Source: Actinostola sp. cb2023
Lineage: Eukaryota > Cnidaria > Anthozoa > Actiniaria > Actinostolidae
Length of the DNA stretch: 64,000 nt
Direction: 5' to 3'
Assembly: GCA_033675265.1 (NCBI GenBank)
Contig: JAUJYZ010000980.1
Location: forward strand, 112,515 to 176,514
Below the pieces are notes generated by a model. It did no database searches. It was not told the origin of the DNA and saw only the letters and a list, made by a program, of their open reading frames with translations. Both the position numbers and the translations under genes were made by a program. Positions 1 through 9,531 of the stretch are shown one piece after another; position 1 is the first letter of the stretch, and every line of letters begins with the position of its first letter.

Positions 1-1
1 T

Positions 2-389
2 GCTCATCTCAGAATTCATACTGGAGAGAAGCCATTTGAATGTTCTTACTGTGTTAAACAATTTAGCATCAAACGCTATCTCCATGATCATCTCAAAATT
101 CATACTAGAGAGAAGTCATTTGGATGTTCTTACTGTGATAAAAAGTTTGGCCGCAAACCCCATCTCACTAATCATCTCAGAATTCATAGTGGAGAGAAGC
201 CATTTGAATGTTCTTAATACTGTGTTAAAACAATTTAGCTTCAAACGCTATCTCCATGATCATCTCAAAATTCATAGTAGAGAGAAGTCATTTGGATGTT
301 CTTACTGTGATAAAAAGTTTGACCGCAAACGCTATCTCCATGATCATCTCAAAATTCACACTACTAGATACCCTGCCGAAGTCGTGTAG
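2..389 (+). pseudogene. Decayed C2H2 zinc-finger array, left part
   Basis: C2H2 zinc-finger proteins are mostly nuclear DNA-binding proteins, but the target here cannot be told. Frame 2 reads a finger linker, then two complete fingers of the C-x2-C-x12-H-x3-H type (cores CSYCVKQF and [11 protein letters not shown]) joined by TREKSF and SGEKPF linkers. The third finger stops at TAA 215-217. Compared with the first finger, this site carries 3 extra bases after TGTTCTTA and one extra A in the following A-run, a net +4, so the remaining half finger and a complete fourth finger ([11 protein letters not shown]) continue in frame 3. Positions about 36-205 and 207-360 are a tandem duplication of a two-finger module. 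The reading frame ends at TAG 387-389, which lies inside an inserted element (366-646). The array begins upstream of the window. It could be an exon of a live gene containing an assembly error, but the several independent lesions favour a pseudogene. Confidence 0.85.
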
Positions 390-646
390 ATGCTTTGTAT
401 TCCACTATCCAAGAATCTGGATAATGAGATTCATAATTTCAGGTTTGATTCCGGTTTAAACTGTTTTTTTAATGCGCACGGTTGAATTAACTTATTAAAC
501 CGATGGCCAAATCTGCGCCCACAATCATAGTATAATGGCGGCTACGTTCGTTATGTTATTACCAACCTTTTTGACTAGCTTTTCTCTTCCCAATCGTTCA
601 CGACACATCAACAGCAACATCACATCAACGTGCTCGCAGGGTAACT
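366..646. mobile_element. 281-bp TIR element inserted in the zinc-finger linker
   Basis: The two ends are an 11-bp imperfect terminal inverted repeat of the form AGWTACCCTGC (366-376 and 636-646). ACT precedes the element (363-365) and follows it (647-649), as expected of a 3-bp target duplication. Removing the element and one ACT recreates a normal zinc-finger linker that matches the intact linker near 90-112. That is good evidence of a real insertion rather than an intron. No coding capacity is seen. A 3-bp duplication fits PIF/Harbinger or CACTA groups, but the family is not identified. Confidence 0.7.
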
Positions 647-1095
647 ACTAGAGAGAAGCCATTTGAATGTTCTTACTGTGATAAAAAGTTTGGCCGCAAA
701 AGCCTTCTCACTGCAAAAGCCTTCTCAGAATTCATACTGGAGAGAAGTCATACAAATGTCTTTATTGTGGCAAAACATTTCGGCACAAGACATCCCTTAC
801 AGAGCATCTACAAAGTCATACTGGAAAGAAGCCATTCCAATGTCATTACTGTGATAATGTTTTTTTCCATAAAATCCATGTGACTGATCATGTCAGAATT
901 CACTCATCACAAGGCATAGTTGCCATTAGGCGAGTACTGCGAGTAGCCAGCGGCACTAGTTGGGCTGCCTGTGTAATTATGTTTTGTTGCTATTTAGTCA
1001 GAATCGTCGTCAAAATTGTTCAGTGGTTTGCGTCATCGAGTCTTGAAAAGCGCTTTACAAATATATACAATAATAATAATAAAGTTATATATTAA
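647..1095 (+). pseudogene. Decayed C2H2 zinc-finger array, right part and C-terminus
   Basis: This continues the array at 2-389 beyond the inserted element. Frame 2 reads [21 protein letters not shown]. The end of that finger is then replaced by a second copy of GCAAAAGCCTTCT copied from just upstream, a net +5, which moves the reading to frame 1. Frame 1 gives two complete fingers (cores CLYCGKTFRHK and CHYCDNVFFHK, with final histidines in EHLQSH and DHVRIH). A tail of about 60 residues without fingers follows, ending at TAA 1093-1095. An AATAAA lies at 1078-1083, overlapping the end of the reading frame. Together with the left part the locus had at least seven fingers. The C-terminal tail is not recognised. 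With three separate lesions it is unlikely to make a full protein. Confidence 0.8.
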
Positions 1096-1101
1096 TTTAC
1101 T

Positions 1102-1260
1102 TACACCTAATTTCAAAAACGTTGTCCAATAATAATCAAAAAAGCCAAATAGGATTTCATTAAAAGACAAAAGAAGTGCACTCAAGGTGAACTGTTTCTT
1201 TTGTCTTTTTGAATGAATTCGTATTTGGCTATTTGGACAACGTTTTTGAAATTAGGTGTA
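1102..1260. mobile_element. 159-bp fold-back element (MITE-like)
   Basis: The outer 28 bp at 1102-1129 and 1233-1260 are perfect inverted repeats beginning TACACCTAATTTC. The pairing continues inward with gaps (AGCCAAATA against TATTTGGCT, and AAAGACAAAAGAA against TTCTTTTGTCTTT), so nearly the whole element folds into one hairpin. Both ends carry TA, compatible with a TA target duplication as in Tc1/mariner elements. It has no ORF and sits just after the zinc-finger pseudogene. Confidence 0.7.
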
Positions 1261-2150
1261 TAAAATATTATCTAAATCAACTAATCTCACACAATAAACC
1301 ACATTTCCATCAATACCTCCATGCAGTTTGATCTTTGATCTTTGGACATAAAGTGATATTCGGGTCTCTTAATATTTTGAGCTTGATAATGTTGACTTTT
1401 CGTGGTCACGTGACCTTGAGGCAAGGAAACGTACATTTAAAAATGCGCTCATGGTTTTTATACATTTCAAAAATATTTTGCTGTAAAATCACGACACATA
1501 GACATGGCGGAATCAGTAAATGTCATTTATTGTGTAGTTAGTAATATAGTACATCGATCGTTTCAAAGAGTATAATAACAAAAACAAATCTACTCAAATA
1601 TCAAAACACCTAAATGTCACTTCATGCCAAAACATTAACTTCATAGGTTTAAAACTTGATGGAGATATCTGTAAAATTAAAATTGCTATAAAAAAACATG
1701 CCTTTTAACATGCTTGAACGTGGTCTATCAGAGGACATACCATGACAAATTGTCGGTTATTTGTTAAATGTGAATGTGTCAGAGCGGTTGGAGATCCATT
1801 TGCTGTTGATTTAGGTTCGTAAAGGCTTATTGTAAATTATACAGCCGGGTTAAGTTTTGTTGTCACATTTCTCCTACACTAGTGTCGTAGCCGTGTGGTT
1901 TTATATTTGATAAATCACGATGTGTGAGTTTATTGAACGGCCTCGAAAACCCAGATATAATTTATAACATTTTAATCTTTAAAATTGATTGATGCGTCTC
2001 ATGAATGTGCATTCGTAGTTTTTGTCGGCACCACTCGTGTGCAATCGGTAAGAAAAGGTTCCCACAAGACAGCATGCCAATAGAAGTGATTCGATAAATA
2101 ATTAAATGTCCCTAATTGTATTTTTTTCTGCACATATGGAGCTGTCGGCG
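1261..2150. other. Non-coding stretch, nothing recognised
   Basis: AT-rich sequence. The only ORF above 60 codons (1335-1541, plus) has no recognisable domain. No repeat or RNA gene was seen. Confidence 0.6.
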
Positions 2151-2537
2151 ATTAGCCATTACCTAAGCGAGCAGGGGACTGGGACCAAGTCCGTAAAACT
2201 AATTCAATAAGAAACTAGCAGAGAGAGCATATCAAACTTAGCTAGTCTGGAAAGTTTGGTGAACTTCGGCTTAATATTGACGATGCTAGAGGACATTAAA
2301 AATGTATATTTCCCCATACAAACTGTAAATTTTTTTACGTTGTCACTGTAACATTTTGGCTAGACAACACAATTTCAAAAGTTTATCATTCCGACATAGT
2401 AATTCGCTCAAATCACATCACACTTTGCACAGATACTAATTTCAACTTGCTGTTTCATGTCATACACTTAATTTCGTAATTGCATTAATTATAATAAACT
2501 CGTTCCCAGTCCCCTGCTCGTTTAGGTAATGGCTAAT
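2151..2537. mobile_element. 387-bp non-autonomous TIR element
   Basis: Arms of 34 bp at 2151-2184 and 2504-2537 are inverted repeats with one mismatch; the outer motif is ATTAGCCATTACCTAA and the inner one CAGGGGACTGGGA. No ORF lies between them. I could not define a clear target duplication, so the true ends may differ by a few bases. It is probably a MITE. Confidence 0.65.
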
Positions 2538-2878
2538 TGTTATAAGTTTTGATCTCATAAACCGATGTCTGCACCTATGAACCATTTTGTTGTCAAGCAA
2601 GCTGGTCGCTTACGGGATTTCAACAAGTCTGACTAAGCAATTAGGGAATGGGAATCGCTTGGAGGATACAATTTTATACGAGAATTAAGTAGTCTTATAG
2701 ATGATCGACGACTGTATAGCAAAACAGAATATTACAATAGTTCAATGCTTGCTCACCTGCATCTGCAGCAGTTAGAGCTTCCTAAACAGTTCCCAAGATG
2801 CTTTGCGTTAAAAAATTCGACGAAAAAGATCGCACATTTTCAGCCCTGGGGACGAGGTTGCAACATTACCTACAGCCA
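2538..2878. other. Spacer between two inverted-repeat elements
   Basis: No gene or repeat is recognised. An open frame starting at 2745 runs into the next element and is not supported as a gene. Confidence 0.5.
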
Positions 2879-2887
2879 CTTGCTCTC

Positions 2888-3423
2888 TAGTCTCCCTCGC
2901 AGCCGTGCTAAGTGTCGTCACGCAACGTTCTCTCCCCTCAGACACGGCTGCTTACCCGAGCTAAACATTCCGTTCCACAGAATTAGCCAATCAGAGCTCT
3001 TTGCCCGAAAACAGGCCAAGGTTCGCGCCATACCGAACATACCAAAGACCAGTGACAAACAAGATGACGTCCATTGACGAAGCGTTTTGCCTTGCAGCGA
3101 AATAATTTCATATGAACGAGTATCAAAGAGTTTAACTGGGCAATACACTAAACCAATACACTAAACACGGCTGCCAAGAAGACTAGTAAATCGTGTATGT
3201 GAATTCATTTCCTAACTTTGCAATGTTCTTAGGTAAATAAACAACGAAACATGAGCATGGGAGTGTCGAGTTGTTGACAACCAGTGAACATGAATATCGA
3301 AAAACGTGATATGATTGGCTAAACACTTACAATTGGAACGGAATGTTTAGCTCGGGTAAGCAGCCGTGTCTGAGGGGAGAGAGCGTTGCGTGACGACACT
3401 TAGCACGGCTGCGAGGGAGACTA
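2888..3423. mobile_element. 536-bp MITE with 90-bp TIRs and 9-bp target duplication
   Basis: The arms at 2888-2977 and 3334-3423 are 90-bp inverted repeats with one mismatch, starting TAGTCTCCCTCGCAGCCGTG. Within each arm GCAGCCGTG and CACGGCTGC form a second, nested inversion. CTTGCTCTC occurs directly before (2879-2887) and after (3424-3432) the element, a 9-bp direct repeat consistent with a target-site duplication; a 10-bp reading (ACTTGCTCTC) is possible if the ends shift by one base. Duplications of 9-10 bp are typical of Mutator-like elements. The open frames on both strands inside it (2745-3077 and 2918-3148) follow from the inverted repeat and look non-coding. Confidence 0.8.
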
Positions 3424-3432
3424 CTTGCTCTC

Positions 3433-3793
3433 CGAAACTTGTCAAAATGACCTCAAATTTGGAACAATAATAGATTTTGGGTTGTTAAAGAGTTCTATGA
3501 AAAACTGTTGTTTTTTGGGTGGTCACATGACCAGTTAGAGTTAGAGATATAAGGGTAAACAAGCCCCTGAAACATGACGAGCCCGACCCTAACATTTTTG
3601 TTGCCTCGCAAAATGCATATTTGTGGTGGATTAACACAGCGGGGTAGTGTACCCGATACATTGGTGTAGGCAGGCTCATGCTGGGACGTGAATTACTAGT
3701 CGTAGATTTATATTTACTGATTTTAGAAAGATATGGCCAATAAGTGAATAAGATACATTTTGTCTATTAAAATAATATTGATACTGATCAAAC
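3433..3793. other. Spacer, nothing recognised
   Basis: No gene is supported. The minus-strand open frame at 3485-3679 has no recognisable domain. Confidence 0.5.
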
Positions 3794-4221
3794 GTTCAAT
3801 GCTCTACCCATAGAATATCGAGCGAGTCAGGCGTGCCGCCACAAATCATTGCCGGTTTAGCAATACAAATTGTAAAAGTTGAGTTGTCAGCCTACTTTGC
3901 GATTAGTAGTTTAGCCTGTGTTTCAAGTTCAATGCTTTACCCATAGAATATCAGGCGTGCCACCCGAACAATCTACCCTGCCTTCAGGTGCGCCACCCAA
4001 AAGCATTGGGGTTTAGCAATATACAGTTGAGTTAGTATGTCAGTACTCTGCGATTAGTATTATAATCTGTGTTTCAAGTTCAATGCTTTACCCATAGAAT
4101 ATCAGGCGTTCCACCCGAACAATCTACCCTGCCTTCAGGTGCGCCACCCAAAAGCATTGGGGTTTAGCAATATAAAGTTGAGTACTCTGCGATTAGTCAC
4201 ATTAGTCTGTGTCGGTTTCAG
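3794..4221. repeat. Three tandem copies of a ~133-151-bp repeat
   Basis: Copies start at 3794, 3927 and 4078 with GTTCAATGCTYTACCCATAG and end near TCTGTGTTTCA or its variant. Copies 2 and 3 are nearly identical in their first 100 bp. Copy 1 is more diverged and lacks the segment TGCCTTCAGGTGCGCCACCC. Shared inner motifs are GGTTTAGCAATA and CTCTGCGATTAGT. A minus-strand frame here (4135-4341) is not supported as coding. Confidence 0.8.
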
Positions 4222-4974
4222 AACGTTTGCAGCATAAAATCCCGTATTTGTCTCAAAGTCAGACGAGCAATACCTGAATATACTCGACGAATATCTTACC
4301 CACATTTCCAGGTGACATTTAACATATATTAGACAACCCAACAGTGGAAATAAAGCTCACAAAGAATTATATTTTGATTCTAGCGCCAAAACTCGTCGAT
4401 GACCCGCAATTGTTTATCATGTTGTGTAAGAATTGTCTGTGATTAATGTGTCAGTAGAACGAATCTTATTGGACCAAGACTAATTGGCTTTGCGAACTAG
4501 TAACCCTAGGCAAACACATCACAGCTATCCTGCTGGGACAAAAAGTTTGGGGTCGGGGCTCCTCATGAAGCATTTGTTTTAAGCAATTGTTGGCAAGTTT
4601 TAGGGCAATATTCTTGCAAATACAAGAAATCTATTTCAGTTTTACGTGATTTTGACTTTGCTTATATCATTTCAGAGAGGTGGCGTCAGCATGGAAACTA
4701 ATTAGGGGTTTATGTTACAATGAGTTTGATATGAATTTTCAATTTTGTGTGACAACTTAACTGAAGAGGGCGTAGTCCAGTCAAACTTGCAAACATACTC
4801 CTAGCTCTTTTAGCTTCTCCTGCTCGTTTTCATCCTTCTTCTCGTGCCCTTTTCGTTTCTTTTTTCCTTTCGCTTTCCTTTTCCTTCACCTTCAACTCAT
4901 CTATGTATTTCTTCTTCTTCTTCTTCATATTCATCTCTTCTTTCTTCTCCAGCTCCTCCTCATTTCCTAGGCCT
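4222..4974. other. Non-coding stretch ending in a pyrimidine-rich run
   Basis: Nothing is recognised to about 4800. From about 4808 to 4974 the plus strand is strongly pyrimidine-rich (CTTCTTCTTCTTC-type runs) and grades into the hexamer tract that follows. The pyrimidine bias accounts for the long open frames across this stretch. Confidence 0.6.
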
Positions 4975-5530
4975 GCTCTTGCTCTTGCTCTTGCTCTTGC
5001 TCTTGCTCTTGCTCTTGCTCTTGCTCTTGCTCTTGCTCTTGCTCTTGCTCTTGCTCTTGCTCTTGCTCTTGCTCTTGCTCTTGCTCTTGCTCTTGCTCTT
5101 GCTCTTGCTCTTGCTCTTGCTCTTGCTCTTGCTCTTGCTCTTGCTCTTGCTCTTGCTCTTGCTCTTGCTCTTGCTCTTGCTCTTGCTCTTGCTCTTGCTC
5201 TTGCTCTTGCTCTTGCTCTTGCTCTTGCTCTTGCTCTTGCTCTTGCTCTTGCTCTTGCTCTTGCTCTTGCTCTTGCTCTTGCTCTTGCTCTTGCTCTTGC
5301 TCTTGCTCTTGCTCTTGCTCTTGCTCTTGCTCTTGCTCTTGCTCTTGCTCTTGCTCTTGCTCTTGCTCTCTGCTCTTGCTCTTGCTCTTGCTCTTGCTCT
5401 TGCTCTTGCTCTTGCTCTTGCTCTTGCTCTTGCTCTTGCTCTTGCTCTTGCTCTTGCTCTTGCTCTTGCTCTTGCTCTTGCTCTTGCTCTTGCTCTTGCT
5501 CTTGCTCTTGCTCTTGCTCTTGCTCTTGCT
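4975..5530. repeat. (GCTCTT)n hexanucleotide tract, about 91 units
   Basis: About 65 perfect GCTCTT units run from 4975 to 5364. One irregular 7-mer (GCTCTCT, 5365-5371) shifts the register, and about 26 more perfect units follow to 5527. As a multiple of three it opens all frames and produces artefactual Leu/Ala/Cys-Ser or Glu-Gln/Arg-Ala/Lys-Ser polymers on both strands. On the strand of the adjacent GPCR it reads (AAGAGC)n, purine-rich, and begins 8 bp after that gene's stop codon, so it would lie in the 3' UTR of any transcript. Confidence 0.95.
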
Positions 5531-5538
5531 TTTCCTTG

Positions 5539-6510
5539 TCAGAGTGTGTTCTCCTGGCTGCACAAATCCAAAAACATTTTAAATTGTTCACGATATGCGT
5601 CGTTGAAGATTAAATAGATCATGTGGTTGTAGGAGTAACTCATATTTACGATAAACACCCCAGTAAAGTGTAAGTTTTTTACAACCATAAATGACAGCCC
5701 ATTGAGTTTTCCTTCGGCGTACAAAGCCATAAAAATGGCAGGGAACATCCAACTCACATAGAAAAGTGTGAAAATGGTCACAGACATCTTAAGAATGTTC
5801 TTCTGAGTTCGTTGACGTGTGGTCCTTCTAGATGAATCAGCAGCGGACGTACTCGCGCGTTCAATGAAGTCTCTGCGTTGGCGAAACTTTAGGACGATTT
5901 TCAAATAAAGAATACTTATCACTGGAATTGGTATGCCAAAGTATAATATCTTAAATATAGAGGAGTAGATTATATAGGGAATATTTTCCTGATCAACAGC
6001 AACAGTGCAGATCGTGAAGTTATTATTAATTTGCAGTAGTTGTTAGAAGTACAGTTTTGGTGTGACAATCAGAACAGAAAAGATCCATATCCCTGAAACG
6101 ATGAATTTTAGTCGTTTAGTGCTAAATGTACCTATCCTTATATATGTTGCTGCATGATATCGATCAATAGCAACAAAAACACAACTGTATAGAGAAACAA
6201 ACGTAGATGTATACACCAAAAACATAAAACCCTCACAAAAGGCATAACCAACGACCAGCCATATCTTGAAGTTGGTTTGTATTTCTGTAATTCTCACGGG
6301 GATAGAAACAAGAGTGGCAAGAAGATCCCTGACAGCGATGTTGACCACCAAGAAATTTGTCGTAGTTTTCAGTCGATTGTCTTTGCAGATTATCCTTACA
6401 ATAAGGGAGTTGCCGACAATAGAGACGAAGAAAACAATGCAGAGGGCCATGACTTTTGGAACTTTTCCATCGAGGTTGATTGAACTAGAAGACAAGCTTT
6501 GATTCGACAT
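5539..6510 (-). pseudogene. Class A (rhodopsin-like) GPCR interrupted by one in-frame stop
   Basis: A seven-transmembrane receptor of the plasma membrane; class A GPCRs signal through heterotrimeric G proteins. The ligand cannot be told. Reading from ATG 6510, codons 1-323 stay in one frame except for TAA at codon 156 (6043-6045). Visible marks: an N-glycosylation site at N3; TM1 with G33-N34; TM2 with D62 in NIAVRDLL; C92 at the top of TM3, pairing with C168 in loop 2; DRY at 116-118; W142 in TM4; a second glycosylation site at N164; prolines 194/196 in TM5; a basic third loop (RQRR, SRRTTRQR); FYVSWMFP in TM6; and NHMIY (295-299) in place of NPxxY in TM7, followed by helix 8. The length is normal for the family and it appears intronless. 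The stop falls in loop 2, so a truncated product would lack TM5-7. The single lesion may be a young pseudogene, a polymorphism or a base-call error. Confidence 0.8.
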
Positions 6511-6771
6511 TGTAGACTTCGATCTTCTCCCTTCTTATTTGATTAGTAGTGACTTCTCTCAAAGTAGTATAGAGACTGATCAATCCTTAAATGCATATGG
6601 CTTCATATGCCTTATATGTACGTGAGTGCAGAAAGCCCATTGCACATGCACCACAGGCTAAATTTAATTTGATTGGTTGAAATATTTGACGTCCATGTGA
6701 CATATATGTGAATCCTCCAATTATCATCGTTTGTTCTGTGATCAAAGCGCAGCATGAGCTTTTTGAGCTTT

Positions 6772-6858
6772 TTTCGTTATTATGGGTGATATTTACAAAA
6801 AAGCAACTTAAAAGTTGCTTAAAAGTTGCTTTTGTAAATATAACCCATAATAACGAAA
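6772..6858. repeat. 87-bp hairpin with ~37-bp arms
   Basis: Arms at 6772-6809 and 6823-6858 are inverted repeats (TTTCGTTATTATGGG outer motif, AAGCAACTT inner motif) with one mismatch and a 2-bp gap, around a 13-base loop that repeats AAAGTTGCTT. Probably a tiny fold-back element remnant. The open frame crossing it (6587-6868, minus) is not credible as coding. Confidence 0.7.
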
Positions 6859-6898
6859 TAAATGTCATCTAAATGATTAAATTTAAAACCAGTTAAGA

Positions 6899-7276
6899 TC
6901 ACACTGCTAAAATAAAGCAAGATCGATATCTAATCTGAGATCTAACTGACAAAATATCGCAGTAGATGTATTGTGCTCTGGCTTGTTCGAGTATTGCGGG
7001 TGCCGGGGCATGTTTTAGTGTGTATGTATTTGTATGGTTTTCTGCTCTGTTTGGGAACGGTTTCTTTGAAGACGAAGTCGACGATCTTCTTCTTGGATGA
7101 GAATATAAAGATTTACGTTTTCTTGAGGATGTGTATTTGCTTTTACATGTAAAAAGTTCAAAAGTGTATCGTTGTTTTAGAAAAATATTCTGTATAGTTG
7201 TTGTATCGTTCACCGCGTGGTTATGAGAGCCACGTATACTGATGCGCTTCGGCATCCAACCAATTACTGTTGACAT
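6899..7276 (-). CDS. Unrecognised ORF, 125 codons
   Basis: An uninterrupted frame starting at ATG 7276 and ending at 6899. The product is basic and Ser/Arg/Lys-rich in the middle (SSRKRKSLYSHPRRRSSTSSS) with no domain, signal peptide or membrane segment that I recognise. It is upstream of the GPCR on the same strand, separated by about 390 bp containing a hairpin. It may be chance or one exon of an unknown gene. Confidence 0.2.
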   Translation of the reverse strand: MSTVIGWMPKRISIRGSHNHAVNDTTTIQNIFLKQRYTFELFTCKSKYTSSRKRKSLYSHPRRRSSTSSSKKPFPNRAENHTNTYTLKHAPAPAILEQARAQYIYCDILSVRSQIRYRSCFILAV

Positions 7277-7759
7277 ATCGTTTCCGGTAGCAAATTAGTC
7301 ACGATTTGGATTATCTTCATTTTCTCTGCTTGATTCGTTAAAATGTGTAATAAAAGAAAAAAGAAAGCTTAATCAAATTCTTTAAAAATCCGATTTTGGA
7401 ATATTTTGCTAAAAAAACATATCCTGATACCTTAAGCAAAGGTTGCAGCAGTTTGTACAATACATTTCGCTATTTGTAGATCTCCTTTAAAAAGTTCAAT
7501 CTTGAAAAGTTCGCCCACAATTGACTTAGCGGAAACAGATTTTTCAGTGTATACACATATTTTTGGATTAAGATAAATTTTAAACCGCAGAAAATAACGT
7601 CCAAAGAACTCAGATGGATGTTTATCATTGCTGGCTATCATTCAGTCACAGGTTGTATTTCACAGTTGGCGCACTGAAATACATTTGCAGAACCATAATT
7701 TTACCGGCGCCGGTACCAGAAAACAGCTTTGACTGAGATGCATTTGTTCGCATGACATT
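7277..7759. other. Spacer, nothing recognised
   Basis: AT-rich sequence. The last part (from about 7743) already contains one copy of TTTGTTCGCATGACATTAGA, repeated at about 7782, so the edge of the next element was partly duplicated. Confidence 0.5.
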
Positions 7760-9392
7760 AGAGTTATTCCGCATAAGAACACTTTGTTCGCATGACATTA
7801 GAGATAGTTATTCGCGCATAATCGCAAACACTAAATATGCAAATGTGCACTTTTAGAAAGTTCAAAAAGTTCATGATAGTCAATGATAGTTGATGATAGT
7901 TTTTCTTCGTTTGATGCGTGATAGTTGAAATCGATATAGTTTGATCAAATGTAATCGAAAGCGTAGGCATGCACATTATAGTTGATAATGTAAAAAAGCG
8001 TACAGCTTTCATTAACAGCTCCATTGTGCAAAATCTCACAACTCGTGAAGTTCGAAAGCGTGTATTCAAGAGCCCTGTTAGATTGTTTGTTTGTTGTTTA
8101 GCCCATCGGGGGGATACTCGGGCCATTTTTTGGGTAGAGGTGTACAGCCATGATCCCAAAAACCTGACCCTATCCCAGACCTAAGCTTGAAAATCAATAC
8201 CGGCCCTATCACAGACTAAAATTGAAAGTTCGTGACCAATTTGAAGCTATTAAAATTATTTTTATTTTTCCGCTACGATCATTTATAAATATTAGAGATC
8301 TTCAAATGCTCGTAAAAATGCAAAAAGAACGATGAATACTTGGTTCGCTGTAAAAAAAACATACCCTATCGGGCGGCACATATCCGTACATGGCGTCTTC
8401 GCGATCGCCGCAGCTTCTTGGTCGATATCCTCAGCATCATCGTCAAAAGGCCTCCAGATGTACATGACTGCAACGGAAACAGATTGAACAATACTCGTGG
8501 AACTATTTTTATATCCTAGTTCTGCGATTAGCACTAATCCATGAGATGGTAATACCACGAAGTTCGCAAGTAAAAATAAAAGAAGTCAGTATAATTAATC
8601 ATCATGAAAATATTTTCACTGGTGGTTATTTTTATAAGGGGGTGATAATATCACGAAATCGCGAGTGAAAAAAATAATCATCCTTTCGCTGAGAGTGTTT
8701 CTTTTTATCAGGTTTTCATAAATATGCACGTTGTCATGTTTTCCATCAACTATCTTTTGTTTGGGGCTTCTACAAACCTTTACAAGTAAAGCTTTTGTTT
8801 AATGGTGCCGCTCGGACCTGGCCTAGCACTCGACGTACCTCTGGGTGTGTTTATCTTAGCCGATATGGGCTACCCAGATACACCACCCCTGCTTACCCCG
8901 TTCAGACAAGTGCAAATAAGGAGATTAGGAAACTACAGAGCAAGGATTTGGGCTAGAAAATTCAATCTTGAACACTCCCGCAAACGTGTACAAATCGAAC
9001 ATATATTTAAACATCTAAAGGACTTCAAATGTACAACTAGAATATGGCGCCATCCCAGATGGCTGCTTCCCACTGTGATAGAACTATGTACATTTTTGAC
9101 CGAGCGCAGAATTGCTTTGTTTGAGCAATTGTGATTTTTCACATGCGATTTCTATCAAATATTTTCCCACATAGCCTACAAAATCGGGATTCCATTGTAT
9201 ATATAATATAAATCAAATAAACAATCAAACACGGCTCTTGAATACGCGCTTTCGAACTTCACGAGTTGTGAGATCTTGCACAATGGAGCTGTTAATGAAA
9301 GCTGCACGCTTTTTTACATCAACTATAATTTGCATGCCAACGGTCTAAAAGTGCACATTTGCATATTTAGTGTTCTTATGCGGAATAACTCT
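7760..9392. mobile_element. Decayed PIF/Harbinger-like DNA transposon with long inverted ends
   Basis: The outer end AGAGTTATTCCGCATAAGAA at 7760 is matched inverted at 9373-9392. The inverted similarity continues as blocks (AAATATGCAAATGTGCACTT, then TTCATTAACAGCTCCATTGT, then ACTCGTGAAGTTCGAAAGCG) up to about 8085 on the left and from about 9221 on the right. The left arm carries two extra insertions, one of which is a partial duplication of the outer end. ATT occurs just outside both ends, compatible with a 3-bp target duplication. The interior holds a transposase remnant (8802-9134). The canonical Harbinger target is TWA, so the family call rests mainly on the protein remnant. Confidence 0.65.
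8802..9134 (+). pseudogene. Remnant of a HARBI1-like DDE transposase (C-terminal part)
   Basis: This 110-codon frame resembles the C-terminal half of the DDE_Tnp_4 (HARBI1-type) nuclease of PIF/Harbinger transposons, which cuts and joins transposon DNA. ILADMGYPDTPPLLTPFR (residues about 18-35) matches the block around the second acidic residue (D21) and the following Y-P and L-x-T-P-(F/Y)-R. FNLEHSRKRVQIEHIFKHLK (about 54-73) matches the block carrying the last catalytic acid, here E66, followed by the usual F-x-x-L-K. The first catalytic Asp, the HTH and the separate Myb-like partner are not found, and an in-frame TAA lies just upstream, so this is a fragment. The minus-strand frame at 8292-8558 does not look like the missing part. 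Confidence 0.65.
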
Positions 9393-9405
9393 ATTAATAC
9401 CCCTT

Positions 9406-9531
9406 CCACACTAAAACGCTAACCTGCGTTTTCCTGTTGTTTCTGGTAATGAGCTGATTGTGTTCGATTCCCTTGAGGATAGCGAACAATATAAAAAACA
9501 TGCATTTTCAAACGAAAACACATTAGTGTGG
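9406..9531. mobile_element. Possible 126-bp TIR element
   Basis: CCACACTAA at 9406-9414 is inverted at 9523-9531 (TTAGTGTGG), and each end is followed inward by a GTTTTC-type block. The short arms and lack of a defined target duplication keep this tentative. Confidence 0.35.

Noticed and set aside
366..646. Intron between the zinc-finger exons
   Set aside because: The segment has inverted ends and a 3-bp target duplication, and its borders are not GT/AG at the point that restores the linker.
2745..3148. Overlapping ORFs on both strands (110 and 76 codons)
   Set aside because: They lie largely within a MITE with long inverted repeats and show no domain.
4830..5617. 200-250-residue ORFs of Glu-Gln, Arg-Ala, Lys-Ser, Leu or Ala-Leu repeats
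   Set aside because: All arise from the (GCTCTT)n tract read in different frames and strands.
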